Positions 8,192 to 16,108 of a stretch of 64,000 bases of DNA are shown one piece after another (position 1 is the stretch's first letter; the number at the start of each line of letters is the position of its first letter). This DNA comes from Clostridium sp. 1001271st1 H5 (GTDB lineage: Bacteria; Bacillota; Clostridia; Lachnospirales; Lachnospiraceae): assembly GCF_005845215.1 (NCBI RefSeq), contig NZ_SPHO01000005.1, forward strand, positions 124,001 through 188,000, in the 5' to 3' direction. A program made the translations under genes and the position numbers. A model generated the notes under the pieces. The model saw only the letters and a list, made by a program, of their open reading frames with translations, did not search any database and was not told where the DNA came from.

Positions 8192-9586
8192 ATGAAAAAA
8201 GTAATTAAAGGCGGAACAATTGTCACGGCTTCCAATGAATATGTGGCGGATATCCTGATTGAAGATGAGAAGATTACCAATATCGGTGTAAATCTTGAAT
8301 GTGCAGATGCAGAAGTGTACGATGCTTCCGGTAAATTTGTACTTCCGGGAGGGGTGGACCAGCACGTACATTTTTCATTTGAGTTCAATGGAACAAAGGT
8401 AAGGGGATTCGAGACATCAAATGCGGCAATTGCAGGCGGAACCACAACCGTGATTGAATTTGTGAACCAGGTAAAGGGAAAAGGGCTGATTGATTCCATC
8501 GAAGACTACCGCAGGGAAAACGCAGAGAATGTTGCCATGGCCGATTATTCCTTCCACATTGTCATGACAGACCCAAGGGAAGAGGTCATTGATGAAATCC
8601 CCAGACTTGCAGATGCAGGTTACCCGACCATGAAATTATTTATGGCGTATAAGGGAATGTTCTTCCATGCAGATGATGATGCCATTTTAAAGGCGTTAAA
8701 AAAGGGAAAAGAGGCCGGTGTCACGGTCATGGTTCATGCTGAGAATGCAGACATGATTGACGTGCTTCAAAAAGAGCTGGTGGCAAAGGGATGCACGGAG
8801 CCGTACGGACACGTCTTGTCCAGGCCTCCGGTCGTTGAGGCGGAGGCGACCAGAAGGGCTGTTTACCTGGCGCAGCTGGCGAACGCGCCCTTATATATTG
8901 TGCATGTTACCTGCAAAGAGGCATTGGAGGAGATAGCAAGGGCGTACGACAAGGGCATGGCGGTGATGGGAGAGACCTGTTCACACTATCTGGTGCTGGA
9001 TGAGTCCAATCTTGCAAAACCGAATTTTGAGGGGGCAAAATACGTATGTTCCCCTGCACTCCGTACACCGGACCATTTTGAGGAACTGTGGAAGGGTATC
9101 AATAACGGATGGCTGAATGCAGTAAGCTCGGACCACTGCGGCTTTGACTTTAAAAACCAGAAGCATATGGGACAGGATGATTTCCGTAATATCCCAAATG
9201 GAGCCCCGGGCCTTCAGAACCGTCTGGCCATACTCTGGACATACGGTGTGGAAACAGGAAAGATTACCCGGCAGAAGCTGGTAGATATTTATGCATCAAG
9301 ACCTGCCAGGAATAACGGGCTTGATTACTGCAAAGGATTCATTGAAGTAGGATATGATGCGGATATTGTTATCTATGACCCGGATTACACGGGTGTGATT
9401 TCCAATAATGATTCCCTGCATGGTGTTGACTATAGTCCGTACGAAGGTATGGAACAGAAGGGTAAGGTGGATACTGTATTTCTTAGAGGCAGCACAGTGG
9501 TAGAGGATGGGAACTATATTGGAAATAAGGGTGATGGAAAACTGATTAAAGGTAAACCATTTGGTACAATGTACCGTGACAGATAA
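8192..9586 (+). CDS. Dihydropyrimidinase / hydantoinase
   Basis: 464 aa, a full-length amidohydrolase-superfamily cyclic-amide hydrolase. The binuclear metal site is complete: H58 and H60 (DQHVHF), the lysine expected to be carbamylated K148 (TMKLF), H182 (VHAEN), H238 (VHVTC) and D314 (SSDHCGF). It opens dihydropyrimidine or 5-monosubstituted hydantoin rings to N-carbamoyl products, which the preceding M20 enzyme can hydrolyse. The PGGVDQHVH block and overall length favour dihydropyrimidinase/D-hydantoinase over allantoinase, but allantoin cannot be excluded. It is the last gene of the sigma-54 operon, followed by a terminator. Confidence 0.9.
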   Translation: MKKVIKGGTIVTASNEYVADILIEDEKITNIGVNLECADAEVYDASGKFVLPGGVDQHVHFSFEFNGTKVRGFETSNAAIAGGTTTVIEFVNQVKGKGLIDSIEDYRRENAENVAMADYSFHIVMTDPREEVIDEIPRLADAGYPTMKLFMAYKGMFFHADDDAILKALKKGKEAGVTVMVHAENADMIDVLQKELVAKGCTEPYGHVLSRPPVVEAEATRRAVYLAQLANAPLYIVHVTCKEALEEIARAYDKGMAVMGETCSHYLVLDESNLAKPNFEGAKYVCSPALRTPDHFEELWKGINNGWLNAVSSDHCGFDFKNQKHMGQDDFRNIPNGAPGLQNRLAILWTYGVETGKITRQKLVDIYASRPARNNGLDYCKGFIEVGYDADIVIYDPDYTGVISNNDSLHGVDYSPYEGMEQKGKVDTVFLRGSTVVEDGNYIGNKGDGKLIKGKPFGTMYRDR

Positions 9587-9615
9587 GGACAGATATAGAA
9601 TCACAGGAAAAAGAG

Positions 9616-9654
9616 AAAGGGGCAGGGCCGGTCAAACGCCCCTTTGTCTTTTTT
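9616..9654 (+). terminator. Rho-independent terminator after the hydantoinase operon
   Basis: AAAGGGGC (9616-9623) pairs with GCCCCTTT (9638-9645), followed by the T-rich GTCTTTTTT. It separates the structural operon from the activator gene. Confidence 0.85.
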
Positions 9655-9721
9655 CGCGCTTATAAAATTTCATTGGATTCCTGAACCATGGCCATGATAT
9701 CGCACGATGAGGTTATTACAA

Positions 9722-11107
9722 ATGGAAAAAGACTTACAGTACTATAAGGATATATGCAGTGAGCTTGAAGCCATATTTGAGATGGCGTTTGACCAGATTA
9801 CGGTGGCGGACGGAAATGGTATATTTTTGAGGGCCAGCAAGGCCTGCGGGCTTAATTTCGGAGTGCCCAATGAGGAAATTGTGGGAAGCAGCGCGTATGA
9901 TTTTGAACGCAAGGGTATTTTTGACAAGTCGGTAACGGTTGCTGTGCTGGAGAAAAAGAGAGAGGTAACCCTTGCGCAGACAACGGCCGGCAATAGAAAG
10001 CTCCTTGTCACGGGAAAGCCTATCTTTGACGGGGAAGGGAAGATTAAACGGGTCATTAATATATCAAAAGATATTACAGAAATAGAAAATTTAAAGGAAG
10101 AGCTGAAGAACAAGGAGGAGCTGGTAAAGACGGTCCGCGACCAGCTCCGCCACCAGAATGGAAATCAGGAAATACTGATTGGCTCCAGCGCTAAAATGCA
10201 GGAGGTGGTCCGCCTCATGGAACACATTGCGCCGCTGCAGACAACCATACTTCTGCAGGGGGAGACTGGCGTTGGGAAGAGTATGTTTGCACGGTTTATC
10301 CACAATAATTCGCTGCATAAGGAGATGCCCTTCATTCAAATCAACTGCGGAGCCATCCCGGAAGAGCTCCTTGAGTCGGAACTGTTCGGATATGTTCCGG
10401 GAGCGTTCACAGGAGCTTTAAGGGAAGGAAAAAAAGGACTGCTGGAATCAGCAGGCGAGGGTACCGTGTTTTTGGATGAGATATCCGAGCTGCCCCTTCA
10501 TCTGCAGGTAAAGCTTCTGCATGTCCTTCAGGAACGGGAAATCATGCGGGTGGGCGATACAAAATCCGTAAAGATAAGCGCCAGAATCATTGTTGCAGCC
10601 AACAAGGATTTAAAGGAACTGGTTAAGCAGGAAAAATTCCGCGGGGATTTGTATTACAGAATCAGCGTGGTACCCATTCATATACCGGCCCTCAGGGACC
10701 GTGAAGAAGATATCATTCAATACATCCGTTTTTTCCTGAAAATAATGAACGGGCGCTACGGCATGACAAAGGATATCACCTATGAGGCCACGGAGCTGCT
10801 GCGCAGATATGAGTGGCCGGGAAATGTACGGGAGATGGAGAATGTAATTGAACGCCTTGTGGTCAGCACGTTTCACGATACAATTTCGGAAACAGATATC
10901 AGGAAGATGATGCCGGCTTTTAAAAGAGAGGAGAGCGAAGAAACGGGAACCAATGATATGAGCCTGACCGAACGGCTGAATCAGGTGGAAAGGTCCATAC
11001 TGGAGGAATACCACAGTATGTATAAGACTACACGGGCCATTGCGGATAAACTGGGCATCGACCAGTCGACCGTGGTTAAAAAGTTAAAAAAATATGATAT
11101 AAAATAG
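9722..11107 (+). CDS. Sigma-54-dependent transcriptional activator (PAS - AAA+ - Fis HTH)
   Basis: 461 aa from the ATG at 9722, which has TGAGG 9 bases upstream; the in-frame ATG at 9707 has no ribosome site. Residues ~10-115 form a PAS sensor (EAIFEMAFDQITVADGNG). A short coiled linker leads into the AAA+ domain with Walker A GETGVGKS and the sigma-54-contacting GAFTGA loop (about residue 227). The C-terminus (ATRAIADKLGI-type helix) is a Fis helix-turn-helix. Proteins with this architecture bind upstream enhancers and remodel RpoN holoenzyme. The only consensus -24/-12 promoter I found is that of the adjacent operon, the likely target. The PAS ligand is unknown. Confidence 0.92.
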   Translation: MEKDLQYYKDICSELEAIFEMAFDQITVADGNGIFLRASKACGLNFGVPNEEIVGSSAYDFERKGIFDKSVTVAVLEKKREVTLAQTTAGNRKLLVTGKPIFDGEGKIKRVINISKDITEIENLKEELKNKEELVKTVRDQLRHQNGNQEILIGSSAKMQEVVRLMEHIAPLQTTILLQGETGVGKSMFARFIHNNSLHKEMPFIQINCGAIPEELLESELFGYVPGAFTGALREGKKGLLESAGEGTVFLDEISELPLHLQVKLLHVLQEREIMRVGDTKSVKISARIIVAANKDLKELVKQEKFRGDLYYRISVVPIHIPALRDREEDIIQYIRFFLKIMNGRYGMTKDITYEATELLRRYEWPGNVREMENVIERLVVSTFHDTISETDIRKMMPAFKREESEETGTNDMSLTERLNQVERSILEEYHSMYKTTRAIADKLGIDQSTVVKKLKKYDIK

Positions 11108-11115
11108 ACATACGC

Positions 11116-11154
11116 ATCCCTTGATTATTAGATTCCTTAATCAGGGGATTTTTT
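11116..11154 (+). terminator. Rho-independent terminator after the sigma-54 activator
   Basis: An imperfect stem between ATCCCTTGATTA and TTAATCAGGGGAT is followed by ATTTTTT, a few bases after the activator stop codon. Confidence 0.75.
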
Positions 11155-11176
11155 ATTTTGCCCAAACCCCTTGATG

Positions 11177-11190
11177 GTATACCGGTATAC
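11177..11190. promoter_or_regulatory. Perfect 14-bp palindrome, probable GntR operator
   Basis: GTATACCGGTATAC reads identically on both strands and is followed at once by a half-site echo (ATACTGG twice). It lies 56 bases before the cyclase/PTS remnant and upstream of a broken FadR-type GntR gene. FadR-family operators are short palindromes with this kind of TAtACC core, so it is probably the relic operator of that regulator. Confidence 0.45.
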
Positions 11191-11245
11191 TGGAATACTG
11201 GTTTCAACAAGAAAAGAAAGCCATTAAAACCAGGAGGTCACGAAG

Positions 11246-11842
11246 ATGTGTGTTTATGAAATGGGGAACTTAAGAATCGTGGATTTGACCAGCCATCTGG
11301 GGACGCACTGCGAGTGTCCGTATCATCACAGCGATGACTGGCCAAGTGTGGCGGAGCTGCCTCTCACCAACTTTTTAGGAAGAGGCGTGTATCTGGATTT
11401 TGGAGAGATGGTTTCGCCCGGCAGCCACATTACGGCAGAGGATTTGGAGCAGGCGGCCAAAGGAAGGGTGCAGGAGGGGGATGTGGTAATCATTGATTCC
11501 GCATACTTCCTGCCGCTGATGGTGGCAGTTTCTGCCTCCAAGCGTTTGAAGGTCAATTCTTTTGTGGCCCTGTCCGTTGTTGGCGCGCTGCTCTCAGGAC
11601 TCAGCATTGGATTTACCGTTGTATGAGCGTATACAATTGTGGGCCCCGGCCTTGCGTCCATGGCAACCTTCATTGACCCTGAGGGAATCAACGCCATGAA
11701 TATTGTTTGGGCGTTTGTGGGATTTGCCTTTTTCGTATCCTTCCCGGTAACCCTGTTTATATTCAGGGATGAGGAGAATGCAGAGCTGACCCTGTACTTT
11801 CTCCTTTATGAGACATCCTGTTATCCGGTGCCTGGTTGTTGA
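11246..11842 (+). pseudogene. Chimeric pseudogene: cyclase (kynurenine-formamidase-like) N-terminus joined to decayed PTS EIIC pieces
   Basis: A good ribosome site (AGGAGG) and ATG open a frame whose first ~88 residues match the cyclase family, including the SHLGTHCECPYHH version of the HxGTHxD metal motif. Near base 11510 the text changes abruptly to a beta-glucoside-type PTS EIIC (AVSASKRLKVN), skips to a late EIIC segment, hits an in-frame TGA at 11624-11626, and continues in the same frame with more EIIC sequence (GPGLASMATFIDPEG) before a garbled C-terminus. At least two internal deletions and one stop are needed to explain it. Neither half can be a working enzyme or permease. The annotated limits are those of the two open stretches. 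Confidence 0.75.
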
Positions 11843-11948
11843 CGGGTAAATTTTTTTAGGGTATGATTAGACGTGAAAACACGCTCTGGAACAGACGTGA
11901 AAATAAAGACTGCAGGGTGTGTACCAGATGCAGGAGGAGGAGACAGTC

Positions 11949-12644
11949 ATGGTCAGTAAGAGTCCATTGCAGATACAGGCATATGATTATTTGAAAGAGA
12001 TGATACTGTCCGGCAGGCTGGACCCGGATGTGCTGTATTCGGAGACGCGCATGTCGGCGGAAATCGGGATATCCAGAACGCCCATGCGGGAGGCTATCCA
12101 GTGTCTGAGCCAGGACGGCTATATTACGGTGGTGCCCAGCAAGGGTTTCATGCTGAGAAAGCTCAATGAGCAGGACATGGAGGAGAGCATCCAGATTCGC
12201 TGTGCAATCGAAGGGTTCTGCATCCATATGGTGGCTTCGCAGACCAATACAAAGAAGGGACAGAAACTGCTGGTGACCCTGGAGCGGCTGCTGGATAAAC
12301 AGGAAAAGGCCCTTGGCAGCAGGAACGGACCCAGCCGGGAGAATCTGGAGAGCGGAAGCTGCAGCAGCGCGGGCCTGGAACAGTTCATAGAGTATGACCA
12401 CCAGTTCCATCTGGCGCTGGTAAATTATGTGGATAACCGTGAGTTCCGGTAGATGTTCCAGCGTCTGATGTATCTTATCCATCTCACCACAAAGGGCGCC
12501 TTGTCCGTGCCGGGGAGGACAGAGGATACGCTTAAGGAACACCGGGAGTTTTTTTCCTGCCTGAAATCAGGGGACGGGGACATGGCATACAAGCTGATGA
12601 TTAGACATCTGATGATGCCTCTCACCATGCATATTGCGGAGTAA
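11949..12644 (+). pseudogene. FadR-type GntR regulator interrupted by an in-frame amber stop
   Basis: From the ATG at 11949 (AGGAGGAGGA upstream) a GntR winged helix (SRTPMREAI) and FCD effector domain read through to a TAG at 12450-12452. The same frame continues without a gap (MFQRLMYLIHLTTKGAL...) to the natural end at 12644, completing the last FCD helices. A CAG (Gln) to TAG change would restore one 231-codon gene. The truncated 167-residue product lacks a ligand-domain helix. The neighbouring cyclase/PTS genes it probably controlled are also decayed. Suppression or read-through cannot be excluded. Confidence 0.75.
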
Positions 12645-12695
12645 ACGGGGAGTAAGCCCTTCCTGGACAGGCAGGGAGAACAGAGGGGGTATAAT

Positions 12696-13235
12696 ATGTA
12701 CTATACAACAGATTACGCATCGCCGGTTGGCCGGATTAAGCTGGCTGCGGACGGAGAAAACCTGATTGGGTTGTGGCTGGAAGGCCAGAAATATTTTGCC
12801 GGTACGGTAAAAGAAGAGATGACGGAGGACAGGGGACTGGATATATTTAAACATACAGAGGATTGGCTGGACCGTTATTTTGCAGGTAAGAGGCCCTGCG
12901 CATCGGAACTGCGGCTGGCTCCCATAGGCGGAGCGTTCCGGCAGGGCGTATGGGAAATGTTATGTCAGATTTCCTATGGTCAGCTGGCTACATACGGCGG
13001 CATTGCAAGGAAGATGGCAGAGAAAATGAACAGGGAAACCATGTCTGCACAGGCAGTGGGCGGAGCAGTGGGCCATAATCCCATTTCCATCATTATACCG
13101 TGCCACAGGGTGGTTGGCACCACCGGCAGCCTGACCGGGTATGCTGGAGGCATCGATAAAAAAATATGGCTGCTGAAGCATGAAGGGGTGGATATGGAGG
13201 GCCTGTTTATGCCAAAAAAAGGGACTGCGCTTTGA
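12696..13235 (+). CDS. ogt: Methylated-DNA--[protein]-cysteine S-methyltransferase
   Basis: 179 aa. The acceptor Cys136 lies in the invariant IIPCHRVV motif, and the preceding GGAVGHNP and following GYAGGIDKK(I)WLL(K)HEG segments are those of O6-alkylguanine-DNA alkyltransferases. It transfers the alkyl group from O6-methylguanine in DNA to itself in a single turnover. The N-terminal ~75 residues are the variable ribonuclease-like domain. GAGGGGG lies upstream of the ATG. It appears monocistronic, ending at a hairpin shared with the convergent LysR gene. Confidence 0.95.
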   Translation: MYYTTDYASPVGRIKLAADGENLIGLWLEGQKYFAGTVKEEMTEDRGLDIFKHTEDWLDRYFAGKRPCASELRLAPIGGAFRQGVWEMLCQISYGQLATYGGIARKMAEKMNRETMSAQAVGGAVGHNPISIIIPCHRVVGTTGSLTGYAGGIDKKIWLLKHEGVDMEGLFMPKKGTAL

Positions 13236-13303
13236 TTTTGACTGCTTGCCAGGGGAATTGGGGGTTGATTTGATTCTCTGGATTTAATTACAATGAGGGA
13301 ATA

Positions 13304-13352
13304 GAAGGGCACTGAATAGATGTGACTATTCAGGAGCCCTTCTTTCATTTGC
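13304..13352. terminator. Hairpin terminator between ogt and the convergent LysR gene
   Basis: GAAGGGC-a-CTGAATA and TATTCAG-ga-GCCCTTC form a long stem with a short loop, followed by TTTCATTT on the plus strand. Its position suggests it serves both genes. Confidence 0.75.
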
Positions 13353-13382
13353 TTAAAAATTATTCTTATGGTTTTCGCCGGT

Positions 13383-14294
13383 TCAGACTGGCGAATAGAG
13401 GGAGTAAGATAATTTCTCTGCTCTTTCTGCTTCAGATAGAAAGTATGCATAAAATGCTTTAAATGCATGCGTCTGGTACTTATTCCTTCTGTAGATGATT
13501 GAAAATGGCCGTTCAAATTTCGCATCGCAGATATCCAGCATTATCAGTGTACCGGCATTGATATAGGAGGAGACAAGGGAATAGGGAAGTACCGATATGC
13601 CGATACCGATGCAGACCGCGTCAATAATGACCTGGGATGCAGAGCTTTCCCAATAAGGCTGAATGTTCAGTCCGTGTGACTGAAACACATTATCTACCAC
13701 CATGCGGGCGCCGCTGAATTGCTCCCGCAGTAAAAAACGTTCGTCAATCAAATCAGACAGGTGCAGGTTTTTTTGATTTTTTAATGAATGGGAGGGCGCT
13801 GCGATGATGACCATGTTGTCCTGGGCAAACGGTACGCATTCTAATTCCGGAAAGGTGGTGATGCCCTCTATGGTTCCAATATCAAATTCATTGTTGATGA
13901 CCAGTCTGATAACAGTAGAGGTGTGGTCTGTAATTACATTGGGCTGTATGTTTGGAAATGTCTCCTCAAATCCTTTCATAAGTGTTGTAAACAGAATACT
14001 GCCAACACTGTTCCCTATTTTTAACGTTTCACGGGCCGTCTGCTGTAGTATGACCTGCTCCATCTCTTCAAACTGATGAAGAATACTGTCCGCATAATCC
14101 CGCATGACACAGCCGGGGGCAGTCAGATATAAGCGGTGTGATATGCGGTCAAATAACTTCACACCATAATAATCTTCCATTTCACGGATGGCCAGACTGA
14201 CTGCGGGCTGCGATGTATATAGTTTTTGGGCTGCCTTGGTAATGGAGTTCTCACGGCAGACAGTCAGAAAAATCTTTAAATGCTTCAATGTCAT
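13383..14294 (-). CDS. LysR family transcriptional regulator of the ABC/aldolase/LarA cluster
   Basis: 303 aa from the ATG at the 14294 end; the longer frame would need a TTG five codons upstream. Residues 1-60 are the LysR helix-turn-helix (ITKAAQKLYTSQPAVSLAIREME); the remainder is a two-lobed substrate-binding domain of the CysB/LysR type. It is divergent from the ABC importer gene at 14513, separated by 218 AT-rich bases with repeated elements. By position it should activate that operon in response to its substrate or an intermediate. Confidence 0.88.
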   Translation of the reverse strand: MTLKHLKIFLTVCRENSITKAAQKLYTSQPAVSLAIREMEDYYGVKLFDRISHRLYLTAPGCVMRDYADSILHQFEEMEQVILQQTARETLKIGNSVGSILFTTLMKGFEETFPNIQPNVITDHTSTVIRLVINNEFDIGTIEGITTFPELECVPFAQDNMVIIAAPSHSLKNQKNLHLSDLIDERFLLREQFSGARMVVDNVFQSHGLNIQPYWESSASQVIIDAVCIGIGISVLPYSLVSSYINAGTLIMLDICDAKFERPFSIIYRRNKYQTHAFKAFYAYFLSEAERAEKLSYSLYSPV

Positions 14295-14446
14295 TTCACA
14301 CACCACCAATTGAGATTAATAATATAAGACGGATAACATGAAATAAACAACATGTGACAAATAACATATGAAAAATAGTATGTTTAGTATAATAATTATA
14401 TCTCTACACAAATGAAAAGTAAAGTGATATACTAAAAATGTAATAA

Positions 14447-14479
14447 ATTTCAACAAAAAAGTGCACTAATTTCAACAAA
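14447..14479. promoter_or_regulatory. Direct repeats in the LysR/ABC intergenic region
   Basis: ATTTCAACAAA occurs at 14447-14457 and 14469-14479, exactly 22 bases (about two helical turns) apart, just upstream of the permease ribosome site. Further upstream, AACATG/AACATA-type elements recur between 14330 and 14390. These are candidate regulator contact sites, but their role is not established. Confidence 0.35.
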
Positions 14480-14512
14480 TGTTACAAAAATCAACGGAGA
14501 AGGAAGGAGCCT

Positions 14513-15286
14513 ATGAAAAAGAAGGATAGTTCAAAACTGATATGGTGCGCTGTATCAGTCACACTGTTCCTGCTGGTCTGGCAGGCTGTGGCAATGACTT
14601 CGGGGGGTAGTATTGTAATGGCAAGACCAGCGGCAGTATTCAGAAAACTGATTGAAAAAATAGCGGACGGCACGTTATGGCCTCACGTGGGAAGCAGCCT
14701 GTTCCGCGTCATTGTGGGATTTACCATTGGATTTACATGTTCTATCCCAGTTGCATTCCTTATGGGATGGTATGGTCCGGTCAGAAATCTGTTTGCTCCA
14801 TGGGTACAGTTTATAAGAAACATTCCGCCGCTGGCCTATATACCCCTTGTGATTCTAGGAGCAGGAGTGGGGGAAAAAGCTAAAATCATTGTGATAGTCA
14901 TTGCCAGTTTCCTGGTATCGGTTGTAACGATATATCAAGGTGTCTGTAATGTGGACGTGACATTGATAAAGGCGGCAAGGGTGCTTGGGGCAAGCAGTAA
15001 GGATATTTTTCTCACCGTGGTCATACCGGCATCCACCCCGTTCATACTTGTGGCCGCAAGACTGGGCTTATCCTCATCCCTGACAACCCTGATTGCTGCT
15101 GAACTTACAGGGGCTTCCAGAGGACTTGGCATGATGATACAAAAAGCCCAATCCTATTATGACAGGGAGACTATGCTGTTGGGAATCCTGGTTATCGGTG
15201 TGATTGGCATCATATTTGAGAGGATAGTATATTTCCTGGAAAGGAGGCTGACCGGATGGCAGGAGACACAGGGACAGCAAAAGTAA
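14513..15286 (+). CDS. ABC transporter permease, sulfonate/nitrate/taurine family
   Basis: 257 aa with about six membrane helices; the EAA loop is recognisable around AARVLGASSKDIF. The family (SsuC/TauC/NrtB-like) imports small anions such as alkanesulfonates, taurine, nitrate, or thiamine-precursor-like molecules. It opens an eight-gene run (to 21857) with only short gaps or overlaps. A ribosome site GAAGGAGG precedes the ATG. Its stop codon lies 31 bases inside the ATPase gene, so the two are translationally coupled. Confidence 0.88.
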   Translation: MKKKDSSKLIWCAVSVTLFLLVWQAVAMTSGGSIVMARPAAVFRKLIEKIADGTLWPHVGSSLFRVIVGFTIGFTCSIPVAFLMGWYGPVRNLFAPWVQFIRNIPPLAYIPLVILGAGVGEKAKIIVIVIASFLVSVVTIYQGVCNVDVTLIKAARVLGASSKDIFLTVVIPASTPFILVAARLGLSSSLTTLIAAELTGASRGLGMMIQKAQSYYDRETMLLGILVIGVIGIIFERIVYFLERRLTGWQETQGQQK

Positions 15287-16047
15287 AGATTGATTCGGTT
15301 GTCAAAACCTTTGATACCCGTGGAGGTGAGGTGGTTGCCCTAAATGGGGTGAACCTGGAAATTGCAGAGGATGAATTCGTCTGCGTAGTGGGTCCGTCGG
15401 GATGCGGTAAATCCACACTGCTGAATCTTATCGCAGGCTTGTCTGCACCTACTTCCGGTAAGGTATATGTAAATGGAAAAGAAGTGAAGGGCCCGGGAGC
15501 CGAGCGGGGCGTTGTCTTTCAGCAGTATGCGCTGTTTCCGTGGCTGACAGTAAAGAAAAATGTTGAATACGGTCTTAAGCTCCAGGGGATGGGCAGAAAG
15601 GAAGCTTCGGCAGAGGCATCCCGGTATATTGAGATGGTAGACTTGAAACAGTTTGAGGATTCTTATCCAAAGGAACTGTCAGGGGGAATGAAACAAAGGG
15701 TCGCCATAGCCCGGGCTTACGCGGTAAAACCCCAGGTACTTCTTATGGACGAGCCGTTCGGAGCCCTGGATGCCCAGACTAAGACGCAGCTGCAGAGTGA
15801 GCTTACCCATACATGGAGTCAGGAAAAGAGAACTGTATTTTTTATTACCCATGATGTGGAGGAGGCAGTTGCACTGGCTCAGAGAATCATCATCATGAGC
15901 GCCCGTCCCGGCAGAATCCGGGAAATTGTGGACGTAAACCTGCCGTATCCCAGGGACCAAAAGATGAGAATATCAAAAGAATTCATGGAAATTAAAAACC
16001 ACATATGGGATGAGGTTTATGAGGAATACATGGCAATGCGAAAATGA
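15256..16047 (+). CDS. ABC transporter ATP-binding protein, sulfonate/nitrate/taurine family
   Basis: 263 aa. Walker A is GPSGCGKST (about residue 46), the signature is LSGGMKQR, Walker B is VLLMDEPFGALD and the switch His follows in FITHDVEEA. The C-terminal motif around MSARPGRI is typical of SsuB/TauB/NrtD ATPases. It overlaps the permease gene and powers uptake together with the lipoprotein that follows. Confidence 0.92.
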   Translation: MAGDTGTAKVKIDSVVKTFDTRGGEVVALNGVNLEIAEDEFVCVVGPSGCGKSTLLNLIAGLSAPTSGKVYVNGKEVKGPGAERGVVFQQYALFPWLTVKKNVEYGLKLQGMGRKEASAEASRYIEMVDLKQFEDSYPKELSGGMKQRVAIARAYAVKPQVLLMDEPFGALDAQTKTQLQSELTHTWSQEKRTVFFITHDVEEAVALAQRIIIMSARPGRIREIVDVNLPYPRDQKMRISKEFMEIKNHIWDEVYEEYMAMRK

Positions 16048-16108
16048 CCCAGCTGTGAAACAGCAGCCATGAAACAATAACCGTCAAAATAGAAGGAGGT
16101 TCAAGTTT

